Of a DNA stretch of 64,000 bases, positions 1 through 13,319 are shown piece after piece. Under the pieces are notes generated by a model. It saw nothing but the letters and a program-made list of their open reading frames with translations. It did no database searches and had not been told where the DNA came from. Source of the stretch: Isoetes taiwanensis (taxonomy: Eukaryota; Streptophyta; Lycopodiopsida; Isoetales; Isoetaceae); the NCBI GenBank assembly GCA_021234155.1, contig JAJEKV010000058.1, positions 4,786,600 to 4,850,599 of the forward strand. The letters are read 5' to 3'. A program made the translations under genes and the position numbers. Each line of letters begins with the position of its first letter. Within the stretch, counting starts at the first letter, position 1.

Positions 1-532
1 GACTTTTTACAGTTGCATACTCTAAAATAGGGTATTCAGGCCAGTAACAAACACTGGCCAGTGTATAAACAGGTTTTTTGTTATGTTTGTACTCAAGAAC
101 AGCTTATCTGACTATGCATCTTAAAAGTTTAGAGTGTACTAGTTGCACAACATTTTAGTTGTCACATTTTGGCCTTGTGCTCTTACATTCTGCTGTGAAA
201 TACATTATAGTTATGATGTTAGCTCTGAAATTTGAATGTTACATTTTGGATACTATTGCTATGCTTTACATATATTCTGCATGTATTCCATTGAACGTAT
301 GTTTCAATGCTAGTTGATACTCAAGCTTTTAAGTAGGCTTGTGGTAAAAAATGTTAAGGGATTTTTTGTAATTGTACACCAAGGAAAGGTTTGTTATATG
401 ATAACGTAGATGCTGTATACCAGGAAAGGATGTTACCATCTAGGACTTAACGGTTCTTGTATGGCCAGATAAGACAGCGGCGGGATTGACCAATGCTGAT
501 GTTTGTGCTAGTATAGACTAGTTCAAGCCGGT

Positions 533-1280
533 TTTTTTTTTTTTTTTAGATTAATAAAGTACAAAGAGTCCCCATAGTGAACAATACAAAGAATTATAGC
601 CTAGCTTTTTGTGTATTGTGCTTTAAAGTTATGAAGTGATGAATTATGTAGATAACTTTGAAGTTTTGGTCCCATGTCTCTCAAATTGGGCGATCACAAC
701 AATTATCCTTAGAAACTAGACATTGATCCACTTCTTGATATTTCATATAAATTACATTCGCAAAGTGTTAATCCCATTTGGATGGATGGGCTGATGGAAA
801 AGTTTTATGTCTATGAAAAATAGAAATGGCCATGAGATGATACATGATATGGTTTGTGGGGTATGAGATGAAGCCTTGGAAATGTTGGAGCCCATTGGAT
901 AAATATTTCCTTGAAGGATCTGCCCATTTGGTTTCCTGGTTATCACTAGGGTGTTAGTTGTAACATTTGGTATTAGAGTTGAGTTCAATTCTTCGCGGTT
1001 TGAGCGCAAGCATCTCGAGGAAGGCAAGGAATTGATATGGTCCGTGGGGTATGGGATAAAGCCTTGGAAAGGTTGGAACCCATTGGATAAAGAATCTGCC
1101 ATTTTGCTGCGTTAGTTATCATTAGGTGCTAACAAAGCAAATGATGGGCAAGAAGCCCAAGTAAAAAAAGGGTGCAAAGGCCCAAAATCAACACCAATAC
1201 ATATTTTGCTACTTAGATTATCTAAACATAGCAAATCCAAGGTTAGAAGAATAGAATAGAATAGAATAGAATATTTCTTA
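533..1280 (-). repeat. Dispersed retroposon-like repeat R1, left copy
   Basis: Read on the minus strand, this starts with a (TTCTA)n tract near 1255-1275 and ends in a poly-A run (a T run at 533-548). The same sequence occurs in inverted orientation at about 48840-51300, where a 1.7-kb transposon interrupts it. Part of it is repeated again at about 52110-52440. A poly-A end and a pentanucleotide start suggest retroposition beside a LINE 3' tail. ORFs inside it are not conserved as proteins and I do not call them. Confidence 0.6.
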
Positions 1281-1779
1281 TGAGGAGCACGAAGCAGTAT
1301 CTAGATGAGCTAAGAAGAAAATTCAAAGTTTCAAGATTTGAGGCCTAGATAATAAGGTTCTAAGGTTTTCCCGTTGAGCTTGGAGGTATGTACTAACTAA
1401 GTTATAGCATCATAAGATCCCCAGTTTGTTAAAAGTATTTTAAAGTCATGTGTGCATCTATTGGTAGAACGGAATCTCGGTTAGATCCTTTGTGTGTCAA
1501 TTCCTTAGTATAGTTTTTATTTAAACCTGAACGATTTAGAGTTGCAGATTGTCTTCTTGAAATTGCACATTATGAGATTGTTGTTATGTAATATTACTTT
1601 TTTTTCATTTTCCATTGTTGCTTGAAGGAAAGGATTCTATCCCAGTACATGCAAACATGCTCATGTGCCAAATTGTCATCTCTTTTGTTCATGGGCCTGC
1701 AAAATATGCAATATGATCTCATGGGTTCTCCATTTTTTCAGATATGATGTAGACATACTTTGCGATGCATAATTCCCAT

Positions 1780-3475
1780 TGCATGTCATAATTTGCAGTC
1801 GTAGGAGGCTCAGACATATGGTAGCATTTGCAAAGCTAGATGGATTTGTTTCCTACAGCATATATTCATCACTAAATTGTAAGTTGAATTGTTTAACTGC
1901 AATTATGATGTGGTCTTTACCAACACTAACCTATGGTATCATTCACAGGAGACTTTTGCTGGAATGAGACTTCTGAAGAAGCAATGCACTTCATGTTTGA
2001 AACTAATACAATTCTCCGGAAGGTGAGGGATCATGAATGTTTTCATAACTTGCCTTTATATACAGACATTCGTCCATAGTGTCATTTGCTCAAGTGAATG
2101 TATTGCATGCAGACATCCGTCCATAGTGTCGTTTGCTCAATTGAATGTATTGCATGCAGAAACTTCAAGTCAGATAGATCGAACTGTTATTGTTGGTAAA
2201 GGTTCTAGATTCTCTTTAGATTTGTTCTGGTATATTCTTCGACTACGATTGTGTATTTGTTCAAACATTTACTTCGACATAAGCTCTTGTTGCCAAATTC
2301 ATCCCTATGTTTGCCTTCTACCAAAGCTACTTATCTACTTTAACTCTTTTTTGTTGCCTGGCACTGATTTGCCACTACGAGCTGGTTCCTATGCAATTTC
2401 CATATGAAAAATTTATCCTCTTTCTTTTTTTCCTAAGCTTTCTATCATATCATATCTGTTGGGCAATAGCAGCAAGTATAAAAAGCTTTCAAGTTACATC
2501 CTGCTAGCTTATTAGATTGAGTTCCATTTGATGTCGCTTTTGCATGCTCTAAGTAAGCTTTCATATTAGTCTCAAAGCATATTATTGTAGGCCCTCTGAA
2601 CTTTTGTAGAGAGTATATAGCCTGCTTAGAATATGTAGTTTGTTGTAAGAGGCGACATGTACATTCCCTATTTCATTTGTGCTTCCATTTTAAATTGCTT
2701 TTAGGTTTATATAATTGTGACATGGTCCTATTGGGCACTGATATTTACCCCAGGGATGGCCTTGCCATCTACAACCATTAGCGAGTTGCATTTGTGAGTC
2801 TTGATGTTCCAGTTCCATTGTACAGTTTGCAGCATAGTTTGTGGTGGAATAAAGTCATGGGTGTTTTGGAACATGTGTCTGGCCAGCCAGTCCGTTTGAA
2901 ACTTCAACACTTAATTTTTCATTCATTTGCTAATAGCAGTATAGTTGCAACGATCAGCTTCTCTCTATATCCTGTGGTGTTGATCCAACGAAGATCTCAG
3001 GTATTCCATCTATAGCATATCCAACACTAGCTCTTATACAATCTCCTCCTAGATTAGGTTGATTCTATTAGTCTGTAGATCATGGAACTTCATGCATGCC
3101 ACATTGTAAATTAGGTACCCCAGTTGTTGTGAGTCTACACTTTCAAAATTTTGCTCTATTTTGGGCTGTCGCAGGATACAAAATTCAGAGCTATAGCCAT
3201 ACCCAGCACCATAGGCTTTGGATCAGCTACTTTTGGCTTCCCTCCATATATGCAATTCTTTCTTTTAAGTAGGAGATATGGTCAGTCATATAGAACCACT
3301 GCTTTGTATGGTTTACTGATTTCAGCTCCAGCTTTTAGTGTTTGATATCGAGCAGTTTTTAAGATTTGCTTAATAGATAGTGAAATGACTCTGAAAAGCC
3401 AGTTCCTTATATATGCAGGCTTTGGCTGCACTTTATGATATTCTGTGTGGTATCCCAACAAGCTCTGATTAAGGT
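1780..3475 (+). other. Exon-like pieces of an unrecognised gene
   Basis: Several short open segments are bounded by plausible splice sites. One lies at about 1949-2021 (after TTCACAG, before GTGAGG). One lies at about 2790-3000 and ends before GTATTCC. One lies at about 3176-3345 (after GTCGCAG; translation includes IAIPSTIGFGSATFGFPPY). A last piece at 3420-3472 ends in a stop (ALAALYDILCGIPTSSD). I recognise no family and could not join them in one frame. They could be the 3' half of a gene that enters from the left edge, or a decayed copy. Confidence 0.25.
2067..2158. repeat. Two-copy tandem repeat, ~46-bp unit
   Basis: The segment with CGTCCATAGTGTC and GAATGTATTGCATGCAGA occurs twice in direct succession with a few substitutions. 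It is a small local duplication with no coding meaning I can see. Confidence 0.8.
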
Positions 3476-4948
3476 AGCATTGTGCAGAGAAAGCTTGTGG
3501 ATTAAGAAAACATGGATTCTATGTGACATAGACTTGGCCCTTGAGTAGAAATGATGTTCGAGTTTCCAACAGATATTTTTGTTGTTATCTGGAGAATGTG
3601 ATGAGAATGAAGTTCTTTAGCAGACCCAAAACCTGTTAATTCAAACTATAATCTAGCATAAGACTAAAATTTTTAGAAAGCAAAAGCAAAGGTGCATTAT
3701 CTTATTCTTTTTGTTGGCCAATGAAGATGTCTTATGGACATATAAAAGTTCTAGCAATTATAAGCTCCTGTAACTTTCAAAGTGAAGTATGTAAAGTCGT
3801 GTCCATCGCTAAACAATACTAGAGCTGGAGGTCTTTTTAAAATTGGTTCTCCATTGCTTTTGGTCTTTCATTCCATGTAGATATGTTATTCCAAACTTAA
3901 TATCCAGATGATCCCACCACATGCTAAGTCTAATGGGGATATGTAGAATGTACGACTGCTAAATTTGTTCGTCCTTATGCTATTGTCATTTTGAAATATC
4001 CTTGATATGAAGATGGAATATATTACATGGTATCACTCACATTATATACGAAGGCAGACATGTTACATTCTGAACTTATGATCTCCATTATTGAATGTGT
4101 CATGCTGCAATGGACTAAATGGTAATACATCAACTAAATTTATCTGTGCATGTTTCATTTCGATGTAGGCATATTGATGGGCAAATAAATTCCAAATAAT
4201 TTCTATCTGGGTTTTTGATAGTTTCAGAAATGCATATCATGCTTTGTGAGATTCCATCCTCTTGCTGTTAATGTTTGACTGTTGCTAAGCAAGTGTGTCG
4301 TGGTAAACGTTTGGATGATTGAATGCCTCATTGCTCAAGGGAAAAAAAGGAGTCTGAATAACTTCTAGATAAGTTATAGCCATATATGTCTATGTCATTC
4401 TAAGATTTAACTGAAACTTGAGCTACATGTTGTGGAGGTTATTGATGTTGCATTTTTTAAAAGTTTTAGCTTTTATTCGAAAAACATCTCAACATTTCAT
4501 CAACATTTTATTTGCTAAATGATATGCCTCCAGGGTTTATGCAGACTTGGTTATCCTTGAGTTTGATTCTTACCTGTTTCGAGCATTTGCAAGCAACTAT
4601 TTCTCATGTGTCTGTATACACACTGATTCTATTGCATGTTGTAGGCATTTGCAAGCAACTATTTCATACGTGTCCCTCTATATGCTAATTTCAAATTTAT
4701 ATAGGAGTCTACAATTGCACCTTCATTACATACAAGCCATTCACTATATGGTAGGGCTCAGAGTCTTACATGCATGAATTTGCACTTTTTGAACTATAAT
4801 AGAGACCAATGCCTTTCTTTATACAATTATCTGGATTTTCTATGAATGATTTTCAATATATCCCAAATATCATAATCTCATCATGACATGCTCTACAACT
4901 CTTAGAAGGAAGACAAATATGTGCTAAAGAACGTGTTTCTTTGATTCA

Positions 4949-5038
4949 CAGGTCTTGCAAGCAACTGCAGCTTTTCTTGAGGAAATAGGGACATGGATTG
5001 TAACTCATATTATGCCATTCCTCTATGATAAAATGTAG
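4949..5038 (+). other. Possible terminal exon of unknown gene
   Basis: After a TTCACAG acceptor-like site, an open frame of about 29 codons (start VLQATAAFLEEIGTW, end MPFLYDKM) runs to TAG. The motif GCAAGCAACT also sits behind acceptor-like sites near 4590 and 4647, so local duplication of exon edges is possible. Family not recognised; weak call. Confidence 0.2.
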
Positions 5039-5281
5039 ATGTGTATCAAATTGCTACTCATACGTCCTTCAATAAAAAAAAAAAAAAAAAAAAAAAAATT
5101 GCTACTCATACGTGAAGGAAAAGAAATTCAATGGTTGACATAAAGACGATCATCTATGTGCCATAAAACGACTCTACACATGGTGGACATCCATATTTGT
5201 CATCTTAATTTCAGTTTCCAATAGATATCTAAATGCCGTTGGCCTTGCCATCTTTATACTAAATTGAATCGCTACAATTTT

Positions 5282-5506
5282 GCTAGCGAAGTTTGAGGGC
5301 CAAAAGCCATTTGTTTTACCATGTCCATTCTAGATTAGATTTCTACAGTTTCGTCACAATTCTCTATCATGTTTTCCATCATCGTAAGAGTACGCTAGCG
5401 AATTTTGAGGGCCAAAAGCCATTTGTTTTACCATGTCCATCCTAGATTAGATTTCTACAATTTTGCCGCAATTTTCTATCATGTTTTCCATCATTGTAAG
5501 AGTATG
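5282..5506. repeat. Two-copy tandem repeat, 112-bp unit
   Basis: The unit begins GCTAGCGAA and contains GAGGGCCAAAAGCC. It is directly repeated at 5282-5393 and 5394-5506 with about ten differences. Noncoding. Confidence 0.85.
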
Positions 5507-5757
5507 TATGACACATTGTCAGAGACTCATTCTAAAGGCATCTTCTTTGGGCATTTCTATTGCACACCAGATCAACACAAAACATGCAATAGTGCCCCTC
5601 ACATCCACATTCACATTCATACCTTTCTTCCTGTTTAGAATCATGTCAAATGCAAAAATTACCATATTTTTTCTTCTAGCCAACAATAAAACCACCAACC
5701 TTTCAAATTGTAGAAAAGCCCGGCAATGCCCGGCACCATAACTAGTGTGTTATTATA

Positions 5758-5900
5758 GTCAATTGTTTACAGAGTTCCATGTGATTCTATGAGACAAAAC
5801 ACTATATAAATTCGCAATAAAAGATAATTGTGTACAGAGTTCCATGTAATTCAATAAGACATGAACAATGTATAATTTCACGATAAAAGATAATTGTGTA
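5758..5900. repeat. Two-copy tandem repeat, ~73-bp unit
   Basis: The segment with TACAGAGTTCCATGT and AAAAGATAATTGTG appears twice in a row, diverged. It lies in the 5' flank of the aspartic protease gene. Confidence 0.7.
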
Positions 5901-6194
5901 ACATGGACATGTGTTTGAAGTTTATTTTATGAGTTGTGTCTGATTGTAGTAAAATGCCAGTGAAGCTAAATCTATATCTAGCAACGTGGCAGATTTTGCA
6001 GGATATGGGGGCCGAATATCAACCTCTAGGGCTAGCTAATGACATCAGAAATGAAGAACTGTTGCTGGTCGATGGCAGCGGGGCATTTGTTGGCAAAACA
6101 GGATCCGGGCATTTGTCAGCTTGTTTGGTATGTATTTTGTGTTATAAATCTGCAGGTATGCTTTCTTTGTGTATCATCCCTTGAAGCTCTGGTT

Positions 6195-7493
6195 ATGGCC
6201 TTGGCACTCATATTCCTTATTCTTGCCCACTCTGCACAATGCAGACGCATTTTATATGGGGAAAATAAGTTGGAGTTTAGGATGGAGCTTTTGCATAGGG
6301 ATTCACCCTCTTCCTCTTTTCCCTTTAAGGCCACTTCTATGTTGCAGAGGATTCAGCAAAGTGCATACAGAAGCCAGGTTTTAACAAGGAGAAGGCTTGA
6401 ATCTGCTGTTTTCCAGACCCCTGTTGCTTCTGCAGTAGGAGAATATTTGATGGAAATTGAAGTTGGAACCCCGCCGCAGAAATTTCAGGCTATTTTGGAT
6501 ACTGGAAGTGATCTGGTTTGGCTACAGTGTAGACCATGTATGCAATGTGTGCCACAAAGGGGATCTTATTTTCAACCTGGAAATTCCACCACTTACATCA
6601 TACATGGATGTGGTGATGATGCATGCAATAGGGTTTTCAATAGCACATGTGTTGGATCATGTAACTACTTTTATGTCTACACAGATTCTACTAGTACAAG
6701 TGGGGTTATATCATCAGACACCATGTTTTTTACCACCAGTGATGGCTATCGACATGAATTTCCAGCTTTTCATTTTGGCTGTGGTCATAATCAGACAGGT
6801 GACCTTTTTGGATCAGCAGGCATGGTAGGATTCAACAGAGGTCCAATGTCTCTTCCATCTCAATTAGAAAAAATGGTTGGCAAGAAATTTTCCTACTGTT
6901 TAGTAAGGTTTGACATTGATCCCAATAAGACAAGCCCTTTAATTTTCAGCTCAATGTTGGAACTCCAAGGATCTCAGATACAGTTCACTCCACTTATAGA
7001 TTACATGCCTGAGCAATATTTTTACTATGTCAATCTGGTAGGTATTAGTGTGGCTGGGAACAGACTTCAAATCATGTCCTCCGACTTTCAGTACAACCAT
7101 TTAACTGGGGATGGAGGTACTATTCTTGATTCTGGAACAGCTTCTCTGGTCTTCTACCCAAGTTCAACATATGAAGTGGTGAGACAAGCTTTTGAAGATG
7201 CAATTTTGCTTCCAAGAGTAAACAGAACTGGATTTTTGTGCTTCAATATGTCTAACGCAGATGAGAACTACACATTTCCTCAATTGGTTCTACATTTTGA
7301 AGGGGCTGATTTAAGTCCCCCAGATAGCAACTACTTTGTATCAACTGAAGAAGGTGTGAAATGCTTGGCCATGACTTGGGCCAGATTTGGGCCTTCTATA
7401 GTTGGCAATCTGTTGCAGCAAAATCTGCAAGTCTTGTATGATTTGGAGCAATCGGTTGTGTCATTTCAACATGTTCGGTGTGACCTACTGTGA
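6195..7493 (+). CDS. Aspartic protease, pepsin A1 family, nepenthesin type
   Basis: A secreted or vacuolar endopeptidase by family. From the ATG at 6195 the product is 432 residues. That start is preferred because it opens a signal peptide (MALALIFLILAHSAQC); the open frame reaches upstream to 6039 but that part is not protease-like. The first catalytic motif DTGSD is at about residues 102-106 (Asp102) and the second, DSGT, at about 312-315 (Asp312). Between them lies the cysteine-rich insertion typical of plant nepenthesin/CDR1-like enzymes (CRPCMQC onward). The FGCGHNQTG block and the C-terminal IVGNLLQQNLQVLYDLE block also match the family. Length and motifs are complete and no break is seen. 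One oddity is the flap, usually YGDGS, which reads YTDST here. Intronless. Function beyond proteolysis is inferred. Confidence 0.9.
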   Translation: MALALIFLILAHSAQCRRILYGENKLEFRMELLHRDSPSSSFPFKATSMLQRIQQSAYRSQVLTRRRLESAVFQTPVASAVGEYLMEIEVGTPPQKFQAILDTGSDLVWLQCRPCMQCVPQRGSYFQPGNSTTYIIHGCGDDACNRVFNSTCVGSCNYFYVYTDSTSTSGVISSDTMFFTTSDGYRHEFPAFHFGCGHNQTGDLFGSAGMVGFNRGPMSLPSQLEKMVGKKFSYCLVRFDIDPNKTSPLIFSSMLELQGSQIQFTPLIDYMPEQYFYYVNLVGISVAGNRLQIMSSDFQYNHLTGDGGTILDSGTASLVFYPSSTYEVVRQAFEDAILLPRVNRTGFLCFNMSNADENYTFPQLVLHFEGADLSPPDSNYFVSTEEGVKCLAMTWARFGPSIVGNLLQQNLQVLYDLEQSVVSFQHVRCDLL

Positions 7494-10400
7494 TGGTTTT
7501 TCTTTCAGACCCACTGTGACTTCTTGCTTTCAGATACTTACTTCCATTTTTTTTACAGCGTATCTTATTCTTTACACCGAAGGATTGAATATTTGTGTGC
7601 AAATATAAATTACCAATTTTTTTTTCCGCTTAAAAAACCCGATGCCCTGTCCTTTTCCAATGTTTTCGAGTGTTTTCTTTTGAAATTAGATTACCTCATT
7701 TTTGTCTCATCTATCAATTGTAGAGGATGCGTTTTTGGATACTTTATAGCTTTGCAATTTTGAGTTGGAGCCCTTGATACGAGAATTATTCCTTGTTATA
7801 TCCTGCATCAAAGGCCAATATATTTTTGAGAAGAGAAACGTATTCAAATGTCAACGGTGCAAAACAAACAAATTGAAGTGGTGTAAAACAATTGAAGCCA
7901 TAAAAGAAACACAGAGGAGGCTGCAACAGGGCCCTTGCTACTCCTTAATCCTGAAGAACCCATATGTAGTTCATGTGGTAAGAGGAGTCATGTATGAACC
8001 CAAAACAACAAGCATGTATTCCTGAGGTAGACAAAGAGAAAGCATAAAGCGACCATCGAACGCACAGTAACTCCAAACTACTATTCCAGACCACTTGTTC
8101 AAGCCCAACATTGGCGCAAAAAAAAGGGGAAAAAAAAAGTTAAAAAAAGAAGAAGTTGCTCAACGTGTCACGAATATATGACTTTCAATACTATATATGG
8201 CAAAAGTCTTTTCACCAACCTTATCGAGAATGCACTAAAATAATACAAAACACAATTCGAGATAGAGAGTTTGTGTATAATTTCTTATACGGAGGTCGAA
8301 TAGAGATGTCTATGTGGCTACTATATATTTGTATGAAAAAATAGATGTGTGGTTTAGGCCATATCATAATGGCACATATCATAATGGCAACATTCCATAG
8401 GACAAATGTCAGTCCTCTAAATATCCCTAGCGAGATTTCAGATCCCATAATTGCTATGCTAAACAAAATTATTTTTTGAACAAATGAAAGATTTTGTATT
8501 CATCAAATTCAAAATATTATATAAAGATCCTTCATGGATAATGACAAAATTAAAGTAAGAATCCCGCATAGATTGAATGTACTCATAGATCTCACTCAAC
8601 CTTTCTTTCCATCGAGCTAGTACAATACTATAACCTCAGAATTTACATCTTCCTAACTTCTGAAAGCAACAGTTATATCCTTGAATGCACAAAAAAAATC
8701 TCTTTTAAGGATAGAGATGTAGAGAAAGGAAAAAAAAAAAAAAGTAACTTTAGCGATATGTCACACTTTCCTCAAAGAGCAACCATTGCTCCTAGATTTT
8801 GGCAAGATTTACAAAGTGATCAATCAAAAATCATGAAAGTAATATACGAAATCAAGAAAGATGTTGCATTGTCACGATGTACACCAGTCAGCCACCTGAA
8901 GTGATTAGACACATAGCCCAACTGCTCACATACATATCCTTAGCTTGATAATCTAAACCAGTCTCATTTTTTAAAAGTAATCTATCAAAATACTCTATTC
9001 TACTCAAGAAACGAATCTACCCTTCCCGCCAATAAGAAAGAGGAAAAATGCCAATTAGTTCAACCAACCTGAAATCTGACAATTTAAACATTAAAATGCA
9101 CAAGTCATCCTACGGTTAAGAAAATGCCTACCAGGAAGGGACTGATCTACAAAATGTAGCAAGGAAAATATGTAGAACAAGCCAATACAGAATTGGTACC
9201 ACTAAAACACCTCTAAAATTTAAGTAAGGACTTATAAAAAGCTTAAATATCCTCTAGTAGATCTCCTAAATATATGGGTTTCCCACGATCCATCCGTTTC
9301 TATGTTATATCATGCGCATTATGCATGCATGCAAAGAATAGAACTCTATCCCTTGCTAAAGGAGTCATAGAATGCATGTGTAATATGCTGTCAAGCCCAT
9401 ATGGGCTCATGTATATCATATGGAGGGAGTGTCACATATCTGAGCATTAACATGGCCAGCCCTACCCAAAGCATGAAACCAACGCTGTGCTTGATGGCTA
9501 CCAGTGATCTTGAGAATTCAACTATGTTGGAACGTCACAAAAAAATGAGTTGTCTGATGGGAATATCCTCATTGTAGTGGATTATTGTAACGGGCATGCG
9601 AGTTAACCCTCCAGGTAACCCGAGATCCCATCAAGACTTGCAAGGACAGTAACAAGTGGCTACTCATAAATTGGATGATGCAATCAAAAGCATTCTTAAG
9701 ACAAAACTCGACCTAAAGAATTGAATCTTTAATCTCAACCATGTCCAATAAACACATATGATCCCAACCCTCAAAGAATATAATATTATACTATATACAA
9801 TGAAAATGCTTCACACTCAATAATCCACAGTATCTTTATTAAAGTAACCAAAAGGCCTTTGTAACGGGCCACACAGATCTTAGGCCTTTAATTCCATTCG
9901 GCTCTCAACTGCAGAATGATTCTTCAAGCCTCATATCTACCTGCTTACACCATAAACACGTGGGGTTAATCATCAAGACTAAGTGGGGATTGGGGCGCTA
10001 ATAATTGCCCAAGATATCATAAACAACCATCATGCCTAATACAATACAACTATGAGATCCACTCTCATATAAACAGCTTATTACAAGAGTTCCTCTGAGC
10101 AAGACCTATATGTTATTAGTATTCCATACCAAATATATGCTAGCAAAAGATAAGGATTGCATTATGAGAATACAATATTGAGAATAACCAATGCATCAAA
10201 AACTTACATGATATCATAACTTGATCATGAAATAACCATGAGAGAATAATGAGTCAACCATGAAATGACTGTGAAAACAATGAGATAACCATAAGCATGC
10301 AATGCAACTCTGGTTTATATAGCCACCCGGGCTGATTAGACCCTACAGCAAATACGGCCGAGCATCTAGCATAGGAGACCACTTCCAAGCCATGTAGCAC

Positions 10401-10640
10401 GACGAAGCACTCTAGCTGGGGCGACAGCACCCGAGGTCAAGAACAAGAACAACCGCGAGTTTAAGGCACCACAAATAGACTCTGGCCCTAGAGGATATGC
10501 ACTCATACATCAACCAAGAACTTATCACATGCCCCACATGTCAAAGTTTAAACCATGTTTATCACCATATGTTCTAAGAATTCAGAATCATAGCTCGCAT
10601 GCATTTTATGCGTCTATACCAAGAATAAGATAAAACAATG
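7494..10640. other. No recognisable gene (3.1 kb)
   Basis: AT-rich sequence with short A/T runs (for example 8110-8150 and 8730-8745). It holds only short chance ORFs such as 7765-8025, whose product resembles nothing I know. Motifs around 9590-9910 (GTAACGGGC, GGCCACACAGATCTTAGG) look like remnants of LTR or untranslated retroelement sequence, but I cannot define ends. Confidence 0.4.
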
Positions 10641-10644
10641 CCAT

Positions 10645-11075
10645 CAATTACTAGAGTTTTGCTTCTACCCAAATTGTTGTGCAAATGTCATTTTTGAGTC
10701 TTTGTTTTGGATTCTAAGTATCCAAAACATCCTTAGATCAACACTTTTCTCATCTCTTGCCTCTATTCTCTCACTAGAGTTTTTCTTCCAGGGTTTAAAT
10801 TATTGTGCAAACGATGTTTTTAAGTCCCTATTTTGGATTTTTAGTGTCCAAACCATCCTTTGAGACACACTTCTCTCTTGGTTATTCTCTCACTAGGGTT
10901 TTCGATTCTAGGGCCCAAATTGTGGTGCAAACGATTTGGATTCTAAGCATCCAGAACACTGTTGAGCACTTTCACTAGGGCTTTTCTTCTAGGGCTCAAG
11001 TTGTTGTGTGAACGACCTTTTTGAGTCCCCTTTTCGCATTCTAAGCATCTGAAATGTCCTTTGAGCAACACTTCT
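10645..11075. repeat. Diverged tandem array, four units
   Basis: Four successive, diverged units of about 75-127 bp start near 10648, 10775, 10897 and 10973. Each contains ACTAGRGTTTT, a CAAATTGTTGTGCAAACGA-like block and ATTCTAAGTATCC-like text. The third is shortened. A short ORF (11054-11362) starts in the last unit; I see no reason to call it a gene. Confidence 0.7.
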
Positions 11076-11987
11076 GTGTTGCCCTAATCTCCATTTGGAC
11101 CTCATGTTGCACCTTTCAAGCAGCCATAGCCACTTATGTACCCCCTATCCCAATCCCAATTTGGATGGAGACACATATCAAACCACAGCTCAACTCCAGA
11201 CTCATCCCCACCCCCCAGACCCAGTCGCCCCCCTCGCATGAGGAGCTCTCTTGGGAGGATCAAGTGGACGGGCCATCACAAAAATGGCCCAGACTAGATG
11301 GCAAAGGCAAGGAAGCTTGGACCGTGTATCCTCATAGTCGGCAGAAGCTCCATTGCAGCTAGAGTTTTGTCAGAGCAAACCTTTGTTTCGCTAGAGCAGG
11401 CTTTACTTCTGTTGTTTAACTAGCTAAACTTTGTCAAACCTGCAAATATAATGCAAAAGATGCAAAGACAGGAACAGGGTTGCCCTTAAGGGGCTATTTA
11501 TAGCCAAATGGCTATATTACGAATATTTTCGAAAATGAGATACTAAAGCTGAATAGGTTACTATTGAAAATAAATTATATTCTTTCGCCAAAGTTTTAAC
11601 ATTTTATCCTCCCGCCTTTCTTAAATTAGCCATGCATTTTTTAGCTCAGATCTAGAGCTTCGCCTCCAGTTCTATAGATCTATCACCATTGTAGATTAAG
11701 TAATTGTTTGCTAGCTCTAGTGGACCATAATAGAATACTAAAAAAATCAACAACTACTCATTTTTTGCTACGCATAATAGGTTTCTTTAATCCTTTTAAG
11801 TTGTATGTGAATTGACGTCTAATTTATTTATTTCAATTACCACAAGAACGTTGGCAAGATTTGCCAGAGTTTCTATGAAACAGTTCAAGTCGCAAAAAGT
11901 AATCGCCTACAAAATTAATATAGGAAGCTTATAATTCGCCTCATCTTCTAAATCATGCCTATGCGGATATGGCCTTAAAGGCAACAC

Positions 11988-12783
11988 TGGACAGGAATCA
12001 AACAAGAGAAAGATGGAGAATCAACTAGGAGTCGATTATCATTGATGAAAATGAACTTGATACAACGAGGAGATCTGGGATCTCTTAAATAATGACTAAG
12101 CATGCTGAGAAAGGAAAAAACAACAATTTGGGCATGATTTATGCCATGAGAAAGGTCGGTTACCAAAGTAACCATTGCACCGTTTGCATGGTGCATGGCC
12201 AACTCCCAGTTACGACATCACGTCTTAACACTCCTGTTTGATGAAGTGAGCTCCTGTTTAAGCTGCACCCTACGAACAATGTTCAGAGAGGATCGGTGCT
12301 GCTCAAATTTCAGCCGGGGAAGTGGCTTTGTGAGAAGATCAGCGAGCATGGAGGAAGAAGAACAATGTGGAAGAATCATGGATCCGGCGGCGATTTTCTC
12401 CCTCAAATAATGAAATCAAGTCTAAATGTGCTTAGCCTTGGCATGAAATTTGGCACCTTTGCTGAGCGCAATGGCACTTTGATTGTCGCAGTAGATGATC
12501 AGACGCAACTCCTGCTTAAGTTGAAGATCGTGAACAATTTTGAGAAGCCACTCAGCTTCCTTAGCTGCCTCACAGGCAGCTATGTATTCCGCCTTAGTGG
12601 TGGATAATGCAGTGACAGGTTGCTTCTTGCTGCTCCATGTGACAACTCCATTATAGAAAAGAAAACAATAGCCTGAGGTGGACCTTGAATCCTCCAAACT
12701 GCCAGCATAATCAGCATCACAATAACCATGGAAAGAAGAGATGGAGTTGGAAAAAGATGGCCTATAATGAAGTGCAAAGTTAA
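11988..12783 (-). mobile_element. Truncated Ty1/copia 3' end (RNase H plus LTR)
   Basis: On the minus strand, about 12783-12240 encodes the end of a copia polyprotein: YCDADYAG, DSRSTSGYCF, then KAEYIAACEAAKEAEWL and ADLLTKPLP, as in copia RNase H. There are frame breaks and the reading frame is not continuous. It is followed by a 243-bp LTR at 11988-12230 that begins TGTTAAGACG and ends CCTGTCCA. Everything upstream of RNase H is missing. The truncation point coincides with the outer edge of inverted-duplication arm 1, so the rearrangement probably cut the element or landed on it. Confidence 0.8.
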
Positions 12784-13319
12784 TTAACTTTATTTTTTCT
12801 AAGTGAAGAATGGTAATTTAGGCTTTGACAAGGGCAACATAAAAATTATAGTTTATCTGAAGCATACTTAATGCAAATAATGCACAAGCCATCCTATGTG
12901 GTAAGATATTGAGCTCAAATATAAGATTCAATTCTCTTTGCACAACATTAATCATAATGCAAGCTCTACTCATGTGGGTTCAAAAATCTCTTCGCATATA
13001 AATTGACTTAAAAACCACAAATTAGCGGTGGTGATGGCCGCCACTACAAATTCTTGTATATATAGAACATATTAATAGATGATAAAGGAATGTCAAAACA
13101 ATCAAAATAAACCTTAAAGACATAGTTAGTAAGTCAAACACATGATACAAGAAATGATCCAATATAAAAATTTGTATTGAATGAATGAATGTTTATGTAC
13201 AAATATGTTTCCCAATCTTGAACAAGTGAGAAGACAATGCAGCATCAATACCCTGTTGGTATTTTACAAAATTGCTGTACAACATATGTACAGTGTGACA
13301 ATATATTTTTAAACCCTAA

